Below, one piece after another: positions 8,891 to 17,704 of a DNA stretch of 64,000 nt. Within the stretch, counting starts at the first letter, position 1; the number at the start of each line of letters is the position of its first letter. The notes under the pieces were generated by a model. That model saw only the letters and a list, made by a program, of their open reading frames with translations, was not told the DNA's origin and made no database searches. Source of the stretch: Arthrobacter horti (GTDB lineage Bacteria > Actinomycetota > Actinomycetes > Actinomycetales > Micrococcaceae); contig NZ_JAVALS010000002.1 in the NCBI RefSeq assembly GCF_030731045.1, forward strand, positions 248,001 through 312,000, given 5' to 3'. The position numbers and the translations under genes were made by a program.

Positions 8891-9250
8891 GCCCTCCGCC
8901 CCGCCTTCCAGCCAGCCTCCCGGGCAGGTGGCCCTGCCGTCGTCGTCCGTCCCGCTGGAGCCCGTGCCCGCGTGGCCCAGCGCTTCGGGCATCGGTGCCG
9001 CGCTGCAGGGGGACACGCGGGAGTCCCAGCAGTATCGCGAGGTGAGAGCCCTCAACGACCGGCAGACCTCGGAACCGAGCGGAGTCCGCAGCGAGCTCGC
9101 CACGAGCCGGGGGGGAGCCTGACTCAGCGCTGCACCGCCGCTGTGCACCCTGCCGGACGGGCGCGGAGCGGCGTAACCTGAAAGGACAGGACCGGATCCC
9201 AGGCGCCGCTTCGCGGTGCCGGACCGGGTTTGTCAGAAGGGAGGCCCGCC

Positions 9251-9688
9251 ATGGCCTCGACACCAGTACATCCCAGGCGGCACGGGCGGATTTCCGCGAC
9301 CGCAGGCTCACGGGGCGCCGACCCGGCCGCCTCCACTCCCGCGCCCGACCCCCCAGGGGGTGCCGTGCCCAATACGGTTCCGCCCGGCACCTCGGCGACC
9401 CGAAGCAGCCGCACACCGCGGACCACGCGCGTCGCCGTGGTGTGGGCCGCCGTCGTCGTCGGGCTGCTGGCCCTGATCCTGCTGATCATCTTCATCCTGC
9501 AGAACCAGCAGCCGGCACGCGTGTACTTCCTGGGACTGGACGGCACCGTGCCCCTGGGCATGGCGCTGCTGGTCGCGGCGGTGGGAGGAGGCGTCCTGGT
9601 CGCGGCCGCCGGGCTGGCCCGGATCGTGCAGCTGCGCGCCGGCGCCCGGAAGGCACGCAGGTCCTCCCAGGCTCCGCCTGCGGCCTGA
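9251..9688 (+). CDS. LapA-domain membrane protein
   Basis: 145 residues from the ATG at 9251, chosen because AAGGGAGG lies at optimal distance upstream. A Pro/Thr/Arg-rich cytoplasmic N-terminus of about 60 residues is followed by two transmembrane helices (about 63-85 and 103-125). Between them QNQQPARVYFLG is the hallmark of the LapA/DUF1049 family, which is named for lipopolysaccharide assembly in Gram-negative bacteria. In actinobacteria the role is unknown. The lipid-kinase gene follows after 13 bases, suggesting a two-gene unit. Confidence 0.85.
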   Translation: MASTPVHPRRHGRISATAGSRGADPAASTPAPDPPGGAVPNTVPPGTSATRSSRTPRTTRVAVVWAAVVVGLLALILLIIFILQNQQPARVYFLGLDGTVPLGMALLVAAVGGGVLVAAAGLARIVQLRAGARKARRSSQAPPAA

Positions 9689-9701
9689 TCCGGGAGGTCC
9701 C

Positions 9702-10595
9702 GTGCCAGAGCGTGCATTCGACAGGATCGTGCTGATCTTCAATCCCGCACCGGGAGGTACGCCCGCAGCCGCCGCCGCACGGCTTCATGCGGTCCTGCGC
9801 GAGCGTCTCCCCGGGACCCCGGTGCGCCTGGCGCCCACCGCCGGTCCAGGTCACGGCCGGGTTCTGGCACGGAGCGAAGCGGAGCTGCCGGGCGACGGGC
9901 GCCCGCTCCTGATCTCCGTGAGCGGCGACGGCGGCTACCACGACGTGGTCAACGGCGCCATGGAGGGCGGCGGGCGCGCCGTGTGCGCCGTGCTGGGCGC
10001 CGGCAACGCGAACGACCACCGGCGCAGTACCCGCACCGAACCGCTGCTGCGTGCCATCGAGCGCGGTCACCTGCGGCACATCGACCTCCTGCGGCTCCAG
10101 GTGGGCGAGGGGAGCGACGGCTGGTCGCGCTGGGCGCACTCCTATGTGGGTTTCGGCCTGACGCCTCGCATGGCGATCGGCATCGAACGCGGGGTCAAGG
10201 GCCGCTACAGCGAGCTCGTCTCCGTGGCGCGGGTCCTGCGGAGCCTCGCTCCCATCGAGATCACCAGGACGGACGGTGCCACGGCCGTCCTGGACAGCCT
10301 GATCCTGGCGAACGTCACGGGAGTGGCCAAGTACGGGAGGATCAGCGCCGGCCCGTCGCCGGACGACGGATTGTTCGAGGTGCTGCTCCTGCCGCATGCT
10401 GCGAAGTGGCGGATCGGACTCATGACCCTCCGCGCGGTGACGATCGGGCTGGAGCCGGAGGCAAGCGTGGCACGGTACGGCTTCACGAGCCCTCACGCGA
10501 TCCCGTTGCAGATCGACGGCGAGGTGCTGGAAGTGCCGGCCGGCGCGTCCGTGCTGGTCGAGTCCGTGCCGCGCACCCTGGTGACCCTCGGATGA
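9702..10595 (+). CDS. Diacylglycerol kinase-family lipid kinase
   Basis: 297 residues from a GTG start. The DAGK catalytic domain is recognisable from IVLIFNPAPGG at residues 9-19 and the nucleotide-binding loop SGDGGYHDVVNG near residue 70. A later GFGLTPRMA and SPDDGLFEVLLLP complete the YegS/DgkB-like architecture. It phosphorylates a membrane lipid, most likely diacylglycerol, using ATP, but the exact lipid is not evident. It follows the LapA-domain membrane protein closely. The usual GNAND-like motif is present as GAGNANDHRRS, with histidine after the aspartate. Confidence 0.85.
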   Translation: MPERAFDRIVLIFNPAPGGTPAAAAARLHAVLRERLPGTPVRLAPTAGPGHGRVLARSEAELPGDGRPLLISVSGDGGYHDVVNGAMEGGGRAVCAVLGAGNANDHRRSTRTEPLLRAIERGHLRHIDLLRLQVGEGSDGWSRWAHSYVGFGLTPRMAIGIERGVKGRYSELVSVARVLRSLAPIEITRTDGATAVLDSLILANVTGVAKYGRISAGPSPDDGLFEVLLLPHAAKWRIGLMTLRAVTIGLEPEASVARYGFTSPHAIPLQIDGEVLEVPAGASVLVESVPRTLVTLG

Positions 10596-10734
10596 GGACC
10601 GGCCGGGCGGCCGCTCTGGGCAGTGCCGGACGGGACCCGGGAGCCGGCTCTCGGAATGCCGTGTGACAGCTCTTCGACATAGGATGCCGCATGCCCCTGG
10701 GGGCGTTCCGCATCCTGGAAGAGAGAGGTTCACC

Positions 10735-12159
10735 ATGTCCGAGGACAGCCTGCACGGAGGAGCGAAGAAACTCCGTTCCAGACACGTCACCATGATCACG
10801 CTCGGCGGCATCATCGGCTCCAGCCTGTTCGTCGGCTCCGGCAACGTCATCCACGCAGTGGGGCCGGCCGCCGTCATCTCTTATCTCATCGGTGGGCTCC
10901 TGGTCTTCCTGGCCATGCGAATGCTCGGCGAGATGGCTGCCGCGCGGCCCGCCGTCGGCTCCTTCATGGAGTATGCGCGTGTGGGCCTTGGGGACTGGGC
11001 CGCCTACTTCGTCGGCTGGCTCTACTGGTACTTCTGGGTGGGCGTGATCGCCTATGAGGCCGTGGTGGGCGGCTCCATCCTGCACGGCTGGATGGACGGC
11101 GTGCCCGCCTGGGTGTTCTCCGTGCTCCTGCTGCTCGTCTTCACCGGCTCCAATCTGGTGTCCCTGCGCTCCTTCGGTGAGACCGAGTTCTGGCTGGCGA
11201 GTGTCAAGGTGGCCGCCATCGTGGTGTTCCTGGTGGTGGGCGTGCTTTTCGCCTTCGGCCTGTGGCCCGACGCGCACTTCGCCATCCCGAACCTCTGGGA
11301 GCACGGCGGTTTCATGCCGCAGGGCTTCGGCGCCGTGATCGGCGGGGTCGCGATCGTGATCTTCTCCTACTTCGGCACCGAGATCGCCGTCATGGCCGCC
11401 TCTGAGTCCGAGGATCCGGCCAAGGGCGTCCGTCAGGCCACCAGCACCGTCATCTGGCGGATCCTGATCTTCTTCGTGGGCGCCGTGCTGCTTATCGTGA
11501 CCATCGTGCCGTGGAATCAGCTGCCTAGCCCCAAGGAGAAGGCGCCCTTCGCCTACCTGTTCAGCCTCTACGGCCTGCCCGGCGCCGACATCGTCATGAG
11601 CGCCGTCATCCTCACCGCGGTCTGCTCGGTGCTGAACTCCGGTCTGTACTCCGCGGCCCGCATGTTCTCCTCGATCGCCGAGCAGGGCTACGCCCCGAAG
11701 ATCATCGCCAGTAAGTCCGCGAGCGGCATCCCGGTGGCCGCCGTCATCGCCTCCACGCTGGGCGGATACGCCGCTGTGCTCGTGAACTTCGCCGCCCCGG
11801 ACTCCGGCATCTTCGACTTCATCATGAACTCCGCCGGTCTGGTGGCCCTGTTCGTCTACGCGTTCATCGCCCTGACCCAGATGCGGACCCGCGCCCGCAT
11901 GTCCCCGGAGGAGACCGCGGCGCTCAAGCTGCGCATGTGGCTGCACCCCTGGCTCGGGATCCTGGTGATCGCGGCCGTGCTGGGCATCGTGGTGATCATG
12001 CTCCTCTCCGGTCCGGACATGCAGGTCCAGGTGTGGACGTCCCTGGTCTCCGTGGCCGTCCTGGCCGTCTTCTGGCCGCTGGTGCACCGGAAGCTCAAGG
12101 CCCGCCGCGCCGCCGGTGTTGAGGAGCACGGCATCCCCGCGGAGGTCCCCGGGCACTGA
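10735..12159 (+). CDS. Amino acid permease (AAT/APC family)
   Basis: 474 residues with 12 predicted helices. The signature ITLGGIIGSSLFVGSGNV at about residues 20-37 is the substrate-binding unwound helix 1 of APC-family permeases of the GABA/aromatic/asparagine type (GabP, AnsP, AroP). The ATG at 10735 has GAGAGAGG upstream. It imports an amino acid by proton symport; the specific substrate cannot be assigned. It is probably a single-gene unit, closed by the palindrome at 12177-12243. Confidence 0.9.
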   Translation: MSEDSLHGGAKKLRSRHVTMITLGGIIGSSLFVGSGNVIHAVGPAAVISYLIGGLLVFLAMRMLGEMAAARPAVGSFMEYARVGLGDWAAYFVGWLYWYFWVGVIAYEAVVGGSILHGWMDGVPAWVFSVLLLLVFTGSNLVSLRSFGETEFWLASVKVAAIVVFLVVGVLFAFGLWPDAHFAIPNLWEHGGFMPQGFGAVIGGVAIVIFSYFGTEIAVMAASESEDPAKGVRQATSTVIWRILIFFVGAVLLIVTIVPWNQLPSPKEKAPFAYLFSLYGLPGADIVMSAVILTAVCSVLNSGLYSAARMFSSIAEQGYAPKIIASKSASGIPVAAVIASTLGGYAAVLVNFAAPDSGIFDFIMNSAGLVALFVYAFIALTQMRTRARMSPEETAALKLRMWLHPWLGILVIAAVLGIVVIMLLSGPDMQVQVWTSLVSVAVLAVFWPLVHRKLKARRAAGVEEHGIPAEVPGH

Positions 12160-12176
12160 CGGTCCTCTCCCGGTGC

Positions 12177-12243
12177 CGAGGCCGCTAGTTTCGGCCGAGA
12201 ACGCTTATTCAACTAGCGTTTTCGGCCGAAACTAGCGGCCTCG
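12177..12243. repeat. Intergenic palindrome 2
   Basis: About 29-base arms (starting CGAGGCCGCTAGTTTCGGCC) with one mismatch around a 9-base loop. It sits 18 bases after the permease stop. No T-run follows, so it may be a terminator, an mRNA 3'-end stabiliser or a REP-like element. Confidence 0.7.
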
Positions 12244-12323
12244 CGCTGTCTCCGGGTATGGGTGTGCCTGCCACCGCGGCCCCGTCATCCGGCGTCTTTC
12301 TCGAAGCCGTCCCACGGAAACTC

Positions 12324-12356
12324 TTGACCTCCCCTCATTGCTATGTAACATTGCAC
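12324..12356 (+). promoter_or_regulatory. Promoter with candidate GntR operator, hydroxyproline ABC operon
   Basis: A TTGACC -35 box at 12324 and a TAACAT -10 box at 12346 are spaced 16 bases apart. Overlapping the -10 is ATGTAACATTGCAC (12343-12356), whose reverse complement recurs with one change before the catabolic operon at 15469. The shared motif suggests control by the GntR/FCD regulator encoded in the same locus. Confidence 0.55.
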
Positions 12357-12424
12357 ATGGCACGTGATACACATCACAACACTGTTGAGAGGCCGGTTCC
12401 CCGGCCATGACAGGGAAGACGGGC

Positions 12425-13210
12425 ATGGCGAAATCAACCCCCACCGAAGCGCACCGGGTGCCCCGGCTCGGCATTCAGCTGGAGAACATCAGGAAGCACT
12501 ACGGAGACCACGTGGTGCTGGACGATGTCTCCCTGGACGTCGAACCCGGCACCGTGACCGCGCTGATCGGCCCTTCCGGCGCCGGCAAGAGCACCTTTCT
12601 GCGGTGCATCAATCTGCTGGAACAGCCGGACGGCGGCACCATCCGCGTGGCCGGCCACACCATCGAGCCCGGGAAGAACATCGCCCCGAAGGACCTGGCC
12701 CGCCTGCGCAGCGCCGTCGGCATGGTGTTCCAGTCCTTCAATCTCTTCCCGCACATGACCGCCCTGAAGAACATCAGCTTCCCCCAGCAGCGCGTCCTGG
12801 GACGCAGCAAGGACGAAGCCGATGAGCGTGCCATGCAGCTCCTGGAGCGCGTGGGCCTCAAGGACAAGGCGCATCAGCACCCCGGCCGCTGCTCCGGTGG
12901 CCAGCAGCAGCGCATCGCGATCGCCCGGGCCCTGGCCCTGGACCCGTCCATCATGCTCTTCGACGAGCCGACCTCCGCCCTGGACCCCGAGGTGGGCCTG
13001 GAGGTCCTGGCCGTCATGCGCGAGCTCGCCGCGGACGGCATGACCATGGTGGTGGTGACGCATGAGATGCAGTTCGCCCGCGACGTCTCCGACACCCTCG
13101 TGGTGATGGCCGACTGCAAGATCATCGAGCAGGGCGACCCGCGGGCCATCATGAGTGACCCGCAGGAGGCCCGCACCCGGCGCTTCCTCCGCGCCGTCCT
13201 GGAGCGCTGA
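12425..13210 (+). CDS. Polar amino acid ABC transporter, ATP-binding subunit
   Basis: 261 residues from the ATG at 12425, chosen for its upstream GGGAAG; an ATG at 12407 is in frame but has no ribosome site. Walker A is GPSGAGKS with Lys55, the Q-loop is MVFQSFNLFPHMT, the signature is CSGGQQQR (Cys replacing the usual Leu), and Walker B is IMLFDEPTSALDPE. This is the HisP/GlnQ-type ATPase of polar amino-acid importers. It heads a four-gene operon (ATPase, two permeases, binding protein) beside hydroxyproline catabolic genes, so hydroxyproline or a related imino acid is the likely cargo. Confidence 0.9.
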   Translation: MAKSTPTEAHRVPRLGIQLENIRKHYGDHVVLDDVSLDVEPGTVTALIGPSGAGKSTFLRCINLLEQPDGGTIRVAGHTIEPGKNIAPKDLARLRSAVGMVFQSFNLFPHMTALKNISFPQQRVLGRSKDEADERAMQLLERVGLKDKAHQHPGRCSGGQQQRIAIARALALDPSIMLFDEPTSALDPEVGLEVLAVMRELAADGMTMVVVTHEMQFARDVSDTLVVMADCKIIEQGDPRAIMSDPQEARTRRFLRAVLER

Positions 13211-13211
13211 G

Positions 13212-13856
13212 ATGGACGCGCTCCTCGCCGTCGTGCAGGGCCTGCCGATGACGCTGTGGCTGACCCTCGCGGCGTTCGCCATCGGCATCGTGGGTGCCGT
13301 CCCGCTCTCCCTGGCCCTGACCTCCCCGATCGCACCCCTGCGCTGGGCGGCCCGCCTGGTGGTGGACCTGATCCGAGGCGTGCCGATCATCGTCTGGCTG
13401 TTCCTCCTGAAATTCGGCATCCACGTGGGGACGTTCAAGTTCTCCCCGGTCAACGCCGCGATCGTGGGCCTGGGCGTGGTGTCCATAGCCTATCTCGCCG
13501 AGATCTACCGCGGCGGCATCCAGGCCGTGCCGCGCGGCCAGCTGGAGGCGTCCAAAGCGCTCGGCCTGAGCGGCGGCACCACCTTCTTCGGTGTGGTCAT
13601 CCCGCAGGCCTTCCGGATCGTGTCCCCGTCCATCGCCACCTACCTGGTGGGCCTGCTGAAGGACTCCTCCATCGCGTCCACCATCATCGTCTCCGAGATG
13701 GTGTTCCAGTCGCAGTCCTTCGCCCGGCAGCACCCCACGGTGGAGGGCATCCTGCCCTACGTGATCGTGGGTGTCATCTACATCGTCCTGAGCCTGCCGG
13801 TGGCGTTCCTGTCCCGCCGTCTCGACGCCCGGATGAGGAAGGCGATCTTCGCATGA
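13212..13856 (+). CDS. Polar amino acid ABC transporter, permease 1
   Basis: 214 residues with about five transmembrane helices. It has the HisM/GlnP-type permease pattern: GLPMTLWLTLAAFAIGIV at the N-terminus and the EAA coupling loop QLEASKALGLSGGTTFFGV at about residues 105-125. It starts 1 base after the ATPase stop. It pairs with the next permease to form the membrane channel. Confidence 0.9.
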   Translation: MDALLAVVQGLPMTLWLTLAAFAIGIVGAVPLSLALTSPIAPLRWAARLVVDLIRGVPIIVWLFLLKFGIHVGTFKFSPVNAAIVGLGVVSIAYLAEIYRGGIQAVPRGQLEASKALGLSGGTTFFGVVIPQAFRIVSPSIATYLVGLLKDSSIASTIIVSEMVFQSQSFARQHPTVEGILPYVIVGVIYIVLSLPVAFLSRRLDARMRKAIFA

Positions 13857-14506
13857 ACTGGCTTCAGCAATGGGCGGGCTACCTGCCCCAGATGCTCTCC
13901 GGGCTCGGTGTGAGCCTCTTCATCGCGGCCGTGGCGATCGTGGCCGGCTACCCCCTGGGCCTGCTCCTGAGCGTCATGGTCCAGCACCGGAACCTGGTGA
14001 TCCGCACGCTCGGCCTGGCCATCGTGGAGATCGGCCGCGGCGCCCCCGCCCTGGTGATCCTCTACCTGGTCTACTACGGCCTGCCGAAGTTCGGCATCGC
14101 GTTCGAGAGCATCCAGGCCGCGTGCATCGCCCTGGTGTGGAACGCCGCCGCGTACTCCAGCGAAATCATCCGCGCCGGGCTCCAGTCGGTGGCGCGCGGC
14201 CAGACCGAGGCCGCGTACGTGCTGGGCCTGTCCGGCCGGGACACCTTCTTCCGGGTCATCATGCCGCAGGGCATGCGCTCCGCCATCCCGGGCCTGATGG
14301 GCGTGGCCATCCAGATGTTCCAGGGCACGTCCCTGGCCTACGCCATCGCCGTCCCGGAACTCATGAAGTCCGCCTACAACATCGGCAGTGAGGACTTCAA
14401 CTACCTCCAGATCTTCACCCTGGCCGGGATCTGTTACGCCGTGATCTCCATCCCGGCCACGTGGATCACCGTCTACTTCGAAAAGCGCATGTCGCGCCAC
14501 GCCTGA
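13853..14506 (+). CDS. Polar amino acid ABC transporter, permease 2
   Basis: 217 residues, about five transmembrane helices, with the EAA loop QTEAAYVLGLSGRDTFFRV. Its ATG overlaps the preceding stop (ATGA), so the two permeases are translationally coupled and presumably made in equal amounts as a heterodimer. It belongs to the same HisQ/M family as its neighbour but is clearly diverged from it. Confidence 0.9.
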   Translation: MNWLQQWAGYLPQMLSGLGVSLFIAAVAIVAGYPLGLLLSVMVQHRNLVIRTLGLAIVEIGRGAPALVILYLVYYGLPKFGIAFESIQAACIALVWNAAAYSSEIIRAGLQSVARGQTEAAYVLGLSGRDTFFRVIMPQGMRSAIPGLMGVAIQMFQGTSLAYAIAVPELMKSAYNIGSEDFNYLQIFTLAGICYAVISIPATWITVYFEKRMSRHA

Positions 14507-14542
14507 CAACCCCTCCTCACAACCCCTTCCGAGAGGACCCCC

Positions 14543-15418
14543 ATGAAAATCCAGACCCTCAAGCGCTCCGGTGTGCTGGCCGCCGTCGTCCTGCTGGCCG
14601 GTGCCGGCCTCACGGCGTGCAGCAGCTCCAGCTCCAACGCGGCCTCGGGCGACTGCACCCCCAAGCATCAGGGCGTCACCACCGTCGCCCAGGGCAAGCT
14701 GACCGTCGGCGTCATCGACATCCCGCCGTTCAGCAGCTACAACAGCGGCAAGCCCACCGGCATCGACATCTCGATCGTGAACAAGATCGCCAAGGACGAG
14801 TGCCTGACCCCGGTGTACCAGCAGGCCACCTATGCTGACGCCGTGCAGTCCATCTCGGGCGGCAACATCGACCTGGCGGTCGGCACCATCGACGCCACGG
14901 CCAAGCGCCTGAAGGCCGTGGACTTCTCCGCCTCCACCTACCTGGACGGCATGGGCCTCGCCTCCAAGACCGGCGCCAAGACGGTCGCCGATCTGGAGGG
15001 CATGAAGAAGGTCGGCACGATCGACGGCTACCTCTGGGTGGAGGATCTGAAGAAGATCCTGGGCGACAAGCTGGTCACCTACCCGTCCAGCGTGGAGCTC
15101 AAGGCGGACTTCGACGCCGGCCGTCTGGACGCCGACGTCGACGCGTACGGCGTGCAGGTGCTGCAGTTCAAGGACGCCAAGGGCGTCACCGTCTCCCTCG
15201 CGAACGACAAGCCGGACCCGCGCGTCGGCGCCATCACCCACTCGCCGGAGGCCGCATTCCCGCTCACCAAGGGCAATGACGGGCTGAAGAAGGCGCTCAG
15301 TGACGGTATCGAATCGCAGCGCAAGGACGGCACCATCACCAAGCTCCTCACCGATGCCGGCCTCACCGCCGGTCTCGGCAAGGTCGCCGACACCCAGTAC
15401 GTGGTGCCCGCCAGCTGA
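14543..15418 (+). CDS. ABC transporter substrate-binding lipoprotein (family 3)
   Basis: 291 residues. A lipoprotein signal peptide ends with LTAC, so Cys26 is the predicted lipid anchor. The mature part is a family-3 solute-binding protein: KLTVGVIDIPPFSSYNSGKP opens lobe 1 and GGNIDLAVGTIDATAKR is the usual ligand-contact region. It sits outside the membrane and feeds the two permeases. Neighbouring catabolic genes suggest 4-hydroxyproline as ligand. A strong hairpin terminator follows 8 bases after the stop. Confidence 0.9.
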   Translation: MKIQTLKRSGVLAAVVLLAGAGLTACSSSSSNAASGDCTPKHQGVTTVAQGKLTVGVIDIPPFSSYNSGKPTGIDISIVNKIAKDECLTPVYQQATYADAVQSISGGNIDLAVGTIDATAKRLKAVDFSASTYLDGMGLASKTGAKTVADLEGMKKVGTIDGYLWVEDLKKILGDKLVTYPSSVELKADFDAGRLDADVDAYGVQVLQFKDAKGVTVSLANDKPDPRVGAITHSPEAAFPLTKGNDGLKKALSDGIESQRKDGTITKLLTDAGLTAGLGKVADTQYVVPAS

Positions 15419-15425
15419 TCGTCCC

Positions 15426-15454
15426 GAGTGCCGGGGCGCTCTGCCCCGGCACTC
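15426..15454 (+). terminator. Terminator after ABC operon
   Basis: A perfect 12-bp stem GAGTGCCGGGGC/GCCCCGGCACTC with a 5-base loop, immediately downstream of the binding-protein gene. It separates the transport operon from the catabolic operon, which has its own promoter just after it. Confidence 0.75.
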
Positions 15455-15461
15455 TTCATCG

Positions 15462-15490
15462 TGGCATAGTGCAATGTCACATGGTAATAT
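15462..15490 (+). promoter_or_regulatory. Promoter with candidate GntR operator, hydroxyproline catabolic operon
   Basis: GTGCAATGTCACAT (15469-15482) is the inverted counterpart, with one base different, of the motif at 12343-12356. It lies just before a good -10 box TAATAT at 15485; the -35 (TGGCAT at 15462) is weak. The operator would sit between the -35 and -10 boxes, a position that favours repression. Confidence 0.55.
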
Positions 15491-15560
15491 CAAACCTGTG
15501 AGGTGACTCACAGCGCGGCCGCCGTCCGGCGCAGAGCCGCCTCATTGAAAGGAACCGGAA

Positions 15561-16466
15561 ATGACCGAAACCCGTAAGCCGTGGCGCGGGGTCCACGTGG
15601 CCACCACCCTCCCGTTCAACGACGACCTGAGCGTGGACTTCGACTCCTACGCCGAGCACGTCGCCTTCCTCGCCGCCGCCGGCTGCGACGGCGTGGCTCC
15701 CAACGGCTCGCTGGGCGAGTACCAGACCCTCAGCGATGAGGAACGCGCCCGCGTCATCACCACGGCGATCGAGGCCGCCCCCGAAGGCTTCACCGTGATG
15801 GCCGGCGTCGGCGCCTACGGCGGCCTGCAGTCGCTGCGCTGGGCCGAACAGGCTGCCCAGGCCGGCGCCCAGTCCGTTCTGGCGCTGCCGCCGAACACCT
15901 ACCGCGCCAACGAGGACGAGGTGGTGGAGCACTACCGCCTGGTGGCGAAGGCGGGCCTGCCGATCGTGGCCTACAACAACCCGATCGACACCAAGGTCGA
16001 CCTGACCCCGCGCCTGCTGGCCCGCCTCCACGGCGAAGGCCTGATCGTGGGCGTCAAGGAGTTCACCGGCGACGTCCGCCGTCCCTACGAGATCACGGAG
16101 CTCGCCCCGGAGCTGGACATCATCATGGGCGCCGACGACACCGTTCTGGAACTCGGCATCGCCGGCGCCGTCGGCTGGGTCTCCGGCTACCCGAACGCCA
16201 TCCCGGAGATCTCGATGGAGCTCTACCGCCTGGCCATCTCCGACAGCGCCGAGGACCTGGTCCGCGCCCGGGACCTCTACCGCGAGCTGCACCCGCTGAT
16301 GCGCTGGGACAGCAAGACCGAGTTCGTCCAGGCCATCAAGCTCTCCCAGGACATCGCCGGCCGTCGCGGCGGCACCTGCCGCCCCCCGCGCGGCCCGCTC
16401 GCCCCTGAGATCGTCGCCGCCATCACCCGCGACACCGAAGCCGTCCTGGCCAAGGGTTACAAATAA
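15561..16466 (+). CDS. DapA-family lyase/deaminase, probable 1-pyrroline-4-hydroxy-2-carboxylate deaminase
   Basis: 301 residues of the dihydrodipicolinate synthase/N-acetylneuraminate lyase family. The Schiff-base lysine is Lys166 in VGVKEFTGD and the partner tyrosine is Tyr138 in IVAYNNP. In bacterial hydroxyproline degradation a DapA-family enzyme converts 1-pyrroline-4-hydroxy-2-carboxylate to 2-oxoglutarate semialdehyde with release of ammonia. The flanking epimerase, dehydrogenase and aldehyde dehydrogenase genes support that role here rather than lysine biosynthesis. It is the first gene after the GntR-type operator. Confidence 0.85.
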   Translation: MTETRKPWRGVHVATTLPFNDDLSVDFDSYAEHVAFLAAAGCDGVAPNGSLGEYQTLSDEERARVITTAIEAAPEGFTVMAGVGAYGGLQSLRWAEQAAQAGAQSVLALPPNTYRANEDEVVEHYRLVAKAGLPIVAYNNPIDTKVDLTPRLLARLHGEGLIVGVKEFTGDVRRPYEITELAPELDIIMGADDTVLELGIAGAVGWVSGYPNAIPEISMELYRLAISDSAEDLVRARDLYRELHPLMRWDSKTEFVQAIKLSQDIAGRRGGTCRPPRGPLAPEIVAAITRDTEAVLAKGYK

Positions 16467-16702
16467 ATCCGAGCGATCCGGTGCCATCGCTGCCCCAGCG
16501 TGTGGCACCCAAGCGAGCGTCGGCAGCCGACCGAGCGGATCCCGGTCCTTCGGAAAGTCGCGCATCGCGCCCGGAGAGGATTCGAAGGTCGTCCCACGAC
16601 CGAGAATCATCGCAGGGCGTGTCTAAGCGACGTCGAAGGACCGGAATCCGCGGCCCCGAAGCCCGAAGCTCAACGAAACCCACCCACAACCAAGGAGCAA
16701 CG
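16467..16702 (+). other. Intergenic gap inside the catabolic operon
   Basis: 236 bases between the deaminase and epimerase genes. A frame is open through most of it in phase with the epimerase, but it has no start with a ribosome site and its codons look random. I see no clear promoter, hairpin terminator or RNA gene. CAAGGAG before the ATG at 16703 is the epimerase ribosome site. Confidence 0.4.
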
Positions 16703-17704
16703 ATGAGGACCAAGCGCGTCTTCCACGCCGTGGACTCGCACACCGAGGGCATGCCCACACGGGTGATCACGGGCGGTGTGGGGACGATCCCCGGCGCCAC
16801 CATGGCGGAGAAGCGCCTCTGGTTCATGGAGAACAGCGACTGGATCCGCACGCTCCTGATGTACGAACCCCGCGGCCACGCCTCGATGAGCGGTGCGATC
16901 CTGCAGCCGTCCACCCGGCCGGACGCGGACTACGGCGTCCTGTACATCGAGGTCTCCGGGCTGCTGCCGATGTGCGGCCACGGCACCATCGGCGTCGCCA
17001 CGGTGCTGGTGGAGACGGGCATGGTGGAGGTGGTGGAGCCCGTGACCACGGTGCGGCTGGACACCCCGGCCGGGCTGGTGATCGCGGAGGTGGCGGTCAC
17101 GGACGGCCACGCCGAGTCGGTGACCATCCGCAATGTGCCGTCTTTCGTGGACCGGCTGGACGCCTCCGTGGAGGTGCCCGGCCATGGCACGGTCCCCTAT
17201 GACCTGGCGTTCGGCGGGAACTTCTACGCGGTGGTGAAGCTGGAGGATCTGGGCCTGCCGTTCGAGCGGGAGCGCAAGGACGATCTGCTGAAGGCCGGCC
17301 TGGCGATCATGGACGCGATCAACACCACGGACGAGCCGGTCCACCCGGAACGCCCGGACATCCGCGCCTGCCACCACGTCTACCTGCAGGCGCCCGGTTC
17401 CACGGCCGAACACTCCCGCCACGCCATGGCCATCCACCCCGGCTGGTTCGACCGCTCGCCCTGCGGCACCGGCACGAGCGCCCGGATGGCACAGCTGCAC
17501 GCCCGCGGCGAACTCGCGCTGAACACGGACTTCGTCAACGAGTCCTACATCGGCTCCCAGTTCATCGGCCGCCTGGTGGAGGAGACCGAGGTGGCCGGCC
17601 GTCCCGCGGTGGTCCCCACGGTGACCGGACGGGCCTGGATCACCGGAACGGCCCAGTACTTCCTGGATCCGAGCGATCCGTTCCAGGAGGGGTTCCTCCT
17701 GTGA
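16703..17704 (+). CDS. Proline racemase family, probable 4-hydroxyproline 2-epimerase
   Basis: 333 residues. Both catalytic cysteines are present: Cys91 in MCGHGTIG and Cys254 in RSPCGTGTSAR. This two-Cys arrangement defines racemases/epimerases, whereas 3-hydroxyproline dehydratases have Thr at the second position. GHGTIG is typical of 4-hydroxyproline epimerases. It would convert trans-4-hydroxy-L-proline to cis-4-hydroxy-D-proline, the first catabolic step. The start was set at the ATG with upstream AAGGAG. It overlaps the next gene's GTG. Confidence 0.9.
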   Translation: MRTKRVFHAVDSHTEGMPTRVITGGVGTIPGATMAEKRLWFMENSDWIRTLLMYEPRGHASMSGAILQPSTRPDADYGVLYIEVSGLLPMCGHGTIGVATVLVETGMVEVVEPVTTVRLDTPAGLVIAEVAVTDGHAESVTIRNVPSFVDRLDASVEVPGHGTVPYDLAFGGNFYAVVKLEDLGLPFERERKDDLLKAGLAIMDAINTTDEPVHPERPDIRACHHVYLQAPGSTAEHSRHAMAIHPGWFDRSPCGTGTSARMAQLHARGELALNTDFVNESYIGSQFIGRLVEETEVAGRPAVVPTVTGRAWITGTAQYFLDPSDPFQEGFLL

